Positions 58,515 through 64,000 of a stretch of 64,000 bases of DNA are shown piece after piece. How positions within the stretch are numbered: the first letter of the stretch is position 1; the number at the start of each line of letters is the position of its first letter. The notes beneath the pieces are model-generated. The model was not told the DNA's origin. It did no database searches and worked only from the letters and a program-made list of their open reading frames with translations. Origin of the DNA: Siniperca chuatsi (Eukaryota; Chordata; Actinopteri; Centrarchiformes; Sinipercidae); NCBI RefSeq assembly GCF_020085105.1, contig NC_058057.1, forward strand, positions 24,687,082 to 24,751,081. The letters run 5' to 3'. Both the position numbers and the translations under genes were made by a program.

Positions 58515-61500
58515 TACACACACACAAACTGGAAATGGGAGAACAGCCCACATTTTCGATAAACACTTCTCTATAGGAATATTGTGAGGTGAGAGGACAT
58601 AAAAATATCATGAAGTAGTATAAACCCTACTTAATATGCATTATGCCCTTATAGGAATATTAGACATTAAATAATGTTATTGTATGTTACTAGAATATTG
58701 TAGGTTTTTGTAAAGAGTGTATGAGGTTTCACATTAACAGCACAGTGAAAGTGAAATATCCATGATGGTTAGGAGTGTGTTCTGCTGCCACTTATTTGAA
58801 TAATGAAACTTACTTGTACCAGAATCAGTTTATTGCTTTATTTGTGAGTCACTCTGTACTATAGGCACAATCCACCCAGTTCAGTGCACTTTAATGGCAT
58901 GAATTTAATGAATATTTCTAAGGCATCAAGACAAAAGATGTTTAGATGGAAAGACCTCCAAGTGTGTGCAATGCATTTCTGTGTGTGAGCGCTGCTGCAT
59001 ATTCAGCTCCTCCACCACACATCGAGACTCAGCAGTCTGTGTCAAGGTGGCAAGTGTTTATGTAGAGACAACAGAAATACATAAATGCTGCAAAGATCTG
59101 TGTATAAAATCTGATAGCTCTCCACTGACCTTTGTGTTCCTTGTAGTTTCCTAGAATATATACAGTATGTTCCTGAATCACAAGATTAATTGTTCTATTG
59201 ATCAACAGCATGTTGTGGCCTCTGACCTCCCTTAGCTCCTTGTTAATGGTTGCTTGTAATGCAGGTGATCTAGCAACTGAAATTTACTCTCCTTTTGGAT
59301 ATGAGCATCTGTTAAATGGCTAAAATGTAAAATGCGCATCAGTCGCTGAATAAAAGCTTTTGGAAAGGTCTGAGTACACAACGTAAACGCACATCACTGT
59401 AAGATCACCTGCACTCAAAAGCATGTGTGTGTGTTTCTGTAACAATGTGAGTTTGCGGTGGTTTTAGAGCTACAGTTGTTTTTAAAGAATCTGGAAGTCT
59501 CATACTTCCTTCATGTCATGATATTGAAACAGAGCAGACCAGTAACACTCCACGACTACACTGCTCTGAAATATGCAGCCACCTTTTGAACAGAGGCCTG
59601 CAGTGGCAGCAAGGTATTAAATAGAACTGAGCTTGGCCCTGTAACAGGTCTGAATACTGACTCCTAGAGTTGGACTCAAATAAAGACTCTCGATGCAGAT
59701 GTAGTGAGGTAAAACATTTCAGCCTGTGTGTATGTTTTATTACTTCTAATTAGTAACTATTAGCATGCTAACACGCAAAATTAAGATGGTGAACATGGTA
59801 GATATAGTTGCATATTGAGATGCTTAAGTTAGCATTTAGCTCAAACCATCATTGTGCCTAAGTACAACCTCACAAAGCCGCTAGCATGGCTTGTCTTGTT
59901 TCTCAGTATGTTGGAAACATGAAGGCTGTCAGATGAGGCAAACAAAACCAAAGACAAGCCGGCGGATATCCAAAAAAGGCAGCAGTTTATCAGAACAGGC
60001 AGGCATAACACGAGGAAGGTTGAAACACTGAGGCAACATAGACGGTCTGGCAGAAAGGTCTGCTACGTATACTTGGTCTAATGAGGAGCAGCTGGTGATG
60101 GGGTCAGGCGGTGTGCGGGAGCATGAACCTCTGCAGTGGCCTTTAGTGGACAGGTAAGGAAGGGCAGAAGTTTCTCAGTTTCTATGAGAAGCGGCAAAAC
60201 CCTTGACAACGAGATCGCAGGTGGTAAGGGATGGGCAGGCAGAGCTGAGGTTTATGTTCATTTAAAATGATGATCATAATTAATTAGTAGTTGATGCTTG
60301 CTTTAAGAAGAAATCCCAACAATATAAAATGTGTTCATTGACAAAATGATTGCAATTTTGGAGAAACTCGGCATAATTTGTGAAAAATACAGAATCCAGT
60401 CCTTAAAAATATGATAATCATGTGTCAACAAAGCTCTTCAGACGTCAACAGTTGGTTTTAATTTTGAGGCTCGAGTAGGATGTATGGTGGATAATTCAGG
60501 CATTGAAGGTTAATCTGCTGTTGCTCTCATTGTAAGTTGACCGGATAAGATCCTCAGCTAAATCCCTCAGATATGAAATTTGAAATGTAATTAAAGTACT
60601 TCAATAGAAGGGGTAGAAACAGCTGCGGCCACTTGGCTGATCAGGAGAAGACGACTGTCTTGTCTTGTGTGGACTTGTTCTGTGAGATGTGAGCCTACAA
60701 GCGAATGAGAGAATCTCTGATCATTCATTCGGCAGGACAGTCAGTGTGTTTGTGTGTGCGCGTATGCATGTGCGTGTGTGGGAGCATGAGTATCATTTTC
60801 AAGTCAGGACACACATGCTATAACACACCTCGGCTAATACCTGTGCCAGATACAGACTAGCCAACTGAATCCTACACTTTTTCACACCCAGTGTAAAACT
60901 GTAGGATCTGTCAGCAGCTACAGGCCGCCTTGTATCATCATTACCAAGGACACAGTCTGTTCCTATCATAAAAAAAGAAACCTAAATTGGGCCCTTTCTG
61001 ATGCAGTGGAATATTATTCAAAGCATTCCTATTTCATTTCTGTTTCCACCGCATCTGAAGGAACATTAAGATTCGGTAAACTAAAAGTGTAACAGACTGA
61101 AAAGCAACTGCTTTGTTTGAGACGCCATTCTTTGCACGCGACGAGACATCGAGTCATCACGCTGTTCTTTATAATTCATTGCTAGTTGGGAAGTCTACTA
61201 CATAATATTGATACTACTGGTAACCATTACATTTATTATTACATTATTATATTTCACTGTGGTTGTGCCTTATATGATTACATGTGACAAATAAACTTGA
61301 TTGATTGAACCGATGCCTGCTACTGTGTGAATGAATGCTGCACAAGTTTTTGCAGTCTTGAGTCTTATGTTTGACCAGTGGCATTCAACACTGCAAACTC
61401 CACCCTGATAGTGCTTGCCTCATAATAAAGTCCACATTTGAAGCAGGGACCTTTGGAGGACAGGAACTATGACCCAAAAACCCAAACTGAAACAAAGTTC

Positions 61501-64000
61501 AGGCAGCCAAAATGCATGAGTCACTAAAAAGGTTCCTGGAAAAGGGTCAAAGCTTGTCACTTTGTGGACCTTTATCCTTTAGGTCTGAAAAAAACTCTTA
61601 ATCATAATTGCATGGTAGCACAGGTAAAAAACATTGGAAAAGCAAGGTTTTCATCCAGACACCAGCATATGTTCCTGCGATTATGCGTACTTGCATGTAA
61701 TCAGATGTTGTTTATATGGGCTCTTACCCTCATTACTGGCCTAATTACAGCATAATCACATTATTAATGTGCATGTAAATGTAGCTTGTGGTTGTGTTGG
61801 ACAGCTTGCAGGTGAGAATGTGCAGAGGTGTGTAAATGTGAAGCAAATTGTAGCTCAGAAACCTCCAGTGGATAAACCTCCAGTATTTTAAAAACAATCA
61901 GCAGGTGGTTATTTTTTCTCTGAAGGATCCTGTGTACATATAAACTACATGTTTCTGACTGAAAAATAGTGCTCTTCGGCTCTGAATATATTCAGTGTAT
62001 TTGTGTGCGAATGTTAGCCTGGACTGAGGATGTGTGTTAGTTTTGTCAGCAGTACTTGTGTCGCTGTGCGCTATTCAAATGCTAATGCAGAATTCCCATT
62101 TCTCACAGGATTAGCCTGCACTCCTGTTTACCTAGCACGACTGCTTCCTGTACAAGGCATGGTACGCCTGTTTGCGCACACAGACACACATACACACACA
62201 GAAACGCTTATATGCAGGATCACACCCTCATCTGCATGTGCACACAAGAAAATGTTCTTGCACAGAGGCAAGAACACACACACACACACAGTTGAGAGAG
62301 CCTTTGGAGAGCCTTTGAAGCAGCGTGGTTGGAGTGTGCCTGTGTCCTCAGGCAGGTTGGCAGGGGATCTTTATGGAGTTTCTGCCTTCAGAAGTCCAAA
62401 CATGAGAGGAAACAATCTGTTGGTTCGTTGAATACTGAAGGACATTGCCTCTCTGTGTGTGCCCCACTCTCTCTCTCTCTGTAATGGATGAATGTCAACC
62501 GTCCCAGGACAGGTGTTTGATCAGATTTCAAACAGGATCTGCTGTATGATGGACCAGACAGAAACGATTAGAAATCACGCTATTCAAGGAATTACAGTTA
62601 ACTGCAGTTAAGATTCTGCCGTTAAGTGATAAGAACATCCATGTGTCTCAGCAGATTGTTAGCGCTGGTGCTTCATGTAACACTTGACACTATGGCAGAC
62701 TGGTGCCAACACTGCAGGACACATTGCAAACACATCCAGACTGCCGTTTTTTGTTGGTTTGTGCTCTCTATAACTACCATAGCCCAGCTCCTCAGACTCA
62801 CTTTAACCTTGGAAATATGTCAAATCAGCCAAATGGTGCTCATAATCAGCCCCAAAATAGTTTTTTAGGTCAATGTCACATTGAAAAACAGCATAAATAA
62901 AAAGTAACTCCTTGATACTGACTTCGAACTATGCATTTATTTAAATAGACCGATCTTTAGTCAAAAGTTTGACTTTCAATTTCAGTGGGATCGATTGATG
63001 GGATCCCAATGTTTGTTCAGATAAACTTGTGGTTTCAGTCTCCAGGCAGTTATTTTTTACTGATGTGAGATCTGTGACTTAACAGCAGGTTCAGGTCTGT
63101 CCCAGCTTAAAATATAAAGTTTTTCTATTGAATGTCACATTTTACGTTTTGAACAAGTATTACTGTCAATATTAAAATTACAGTACAATACAAAACATAC
63201 ACTGACTGTAGTACATACTGATAATTTTGTCCTTGTCTCGCTTCATGCCTACACACAGATTTGGCTGTGTGTTTGATACATATTCACAGAAAATATAAAG
63301 AGTAAAATATGTAATAATAATAATAAGTGTGAATATTTATCCCCAGTTTGTCAGGTTCTGAAGGTTCTGTTCTTTCTGTATTTAGCTTGGAGAATGTTTT
63401 TGAACTTGCATTTTGTCATTGTGTTCTTCTTACATCACGGCAAAATGAGTCAGTTTCTGCTTATTAATTGATCATTGCTGATGTGTGTTCTTTATCAGTG
63501 GGTGATGATTTAACGATTCTGTCTGTGTGTGTGTGTGTGTGTGTGAGATGTTTGGTCAAATAATGCTTAATGTCTACATTATTATCATAATATTTGCAGT
63601 CATTCACCAGTTACTTCATCATAATGGACAAGCTGATAACTTACAGCATTAGACTTGACTGTGAACAGTGTACCAGAATCTGTCTGGAGATACTGTATGT
63701 GTTTATGAGAGACAGGGTGATAAAGGGAAAGACAGAGAACATTAGATGTTGAAATATTGACCTCAGGTCGGGTTCAGGCTGAAACATTGTGGTAGCTGCA
63801 TCAGGCTCTGGCCAAGATTTCCCATACATCCCGTAAAAAGGAAGCTTACATTTTTCAGTCACATACATTAAAATAAAGTCATGTAGTCTGAAGCTGGATG
63901 GTTGACAGACAGGTGAAAATCTCTCACTCCGTCCAACCTCTTTTTCTATATTTCCATCCATGTATGATTTTCAGCATGTGTCAGTGAGCATGTGCCAGTG
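57292..64000 (+). other. First intron of the 57,121 gene (or intergenic); no exon recognised
   Basis: 6.7 kb with no open frame I can support. Contains a partial hAT-like copy (57,619-57,930), (CA)n at 58,480-58,527, a dispersed repeat piece at 59,745-59,900 (ttagcatgctaacacgcaaa, in reverse sense to 918-1,200), a retroposon-like tail at 61,240-61,305 (tgtgacaaataaacttgatt), CA-rich tracts at 62,180-62,290 and (GT)n at 63,524-63,545. Confidence 0.45.

Noticed and set aside
62030-62431. 133-codon open frame in the last intron
   Set aside because: Spans CA-rich low-complexity DNA, with no domain, splice site or promoter support.

Overview
The window is genomic DNA from a spiny-rayed (percomorph-type) teleost. 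The evidence is vertebrate split genes with GT-AG introns, clear fish BTBD9 and ZFAND3 orthologues in compact form, and many dispersed repeats of kinds common in percomorph genomes. All recognised genes lie on the + strand. No LTR retrovirus, CRISPR array, rRNA or tRNA was recognised.

Region 1 (1 to ~22,700) is a tandem cluster of six two-Ig-domain membrane receptor genes (called R1 to R6 here) plus the relic of a seventh. Each has a signal-peptide exon, a V-like exon, a second Ig exon, usually a Thr-rich stalk exon, a TM exon and small tail exons. Nearly all internal junctions are phase 1, so exons can be swapped or skipped in frame. R3, R5 and R6 have ITIM-type tails. R4 has a short tail with an NYENF motif. 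R1 has a charged TM segment and almost no tail. R2 has lost its last exon. The cluster grew by a ~7.5 kb tandem duplication whose crossover fell inside a gene: R4 is a fusion of an R6-like 5' half and an R2-like 3' half. R4 and R6 therefore share an ectodomain but have different tails, the layout of activating/inhibitory paired receptors. A twin GGAAGT (PU.1/ETS-like) promoter block with fixed 24-bp spacing precedes every start codon.

Region 2 (23,500 to ~35,200) is BTBD9: ten coding exons, 616 aa, with BTB, BACK and two discoidin-like domains. Its introns hold MITEs, a Tc1/mariner remnant and an antisense RTE-type LINE fragment with an 18-bp target-site duplication. Region 3 (36,100 to ~52,350) is ZFAND3: six coding exons, 229 aa, A20-type plus AN1 zinc fingers, with a long 3' UTR carrying a strong G-quadruplex candidate. 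Region 4 (52,400 to 57,000) is repeat-rich intergenic DNA. Region 5 (57,121 to the end) is the first coding exon and first intron of a gene for a type II membrane protein, perhaps a Golgi glycosyltransferase of the GALNT type.

R1 to R6 probably act together as a leukocyte surface receptor family. BTBD9 and ZFAND3 are housekeeping/neuronal-type neighbours with no evident functional link to it. Domain and motif calls are by eye. Family names for repeats come from memory of typical fish repeats and need a library search.
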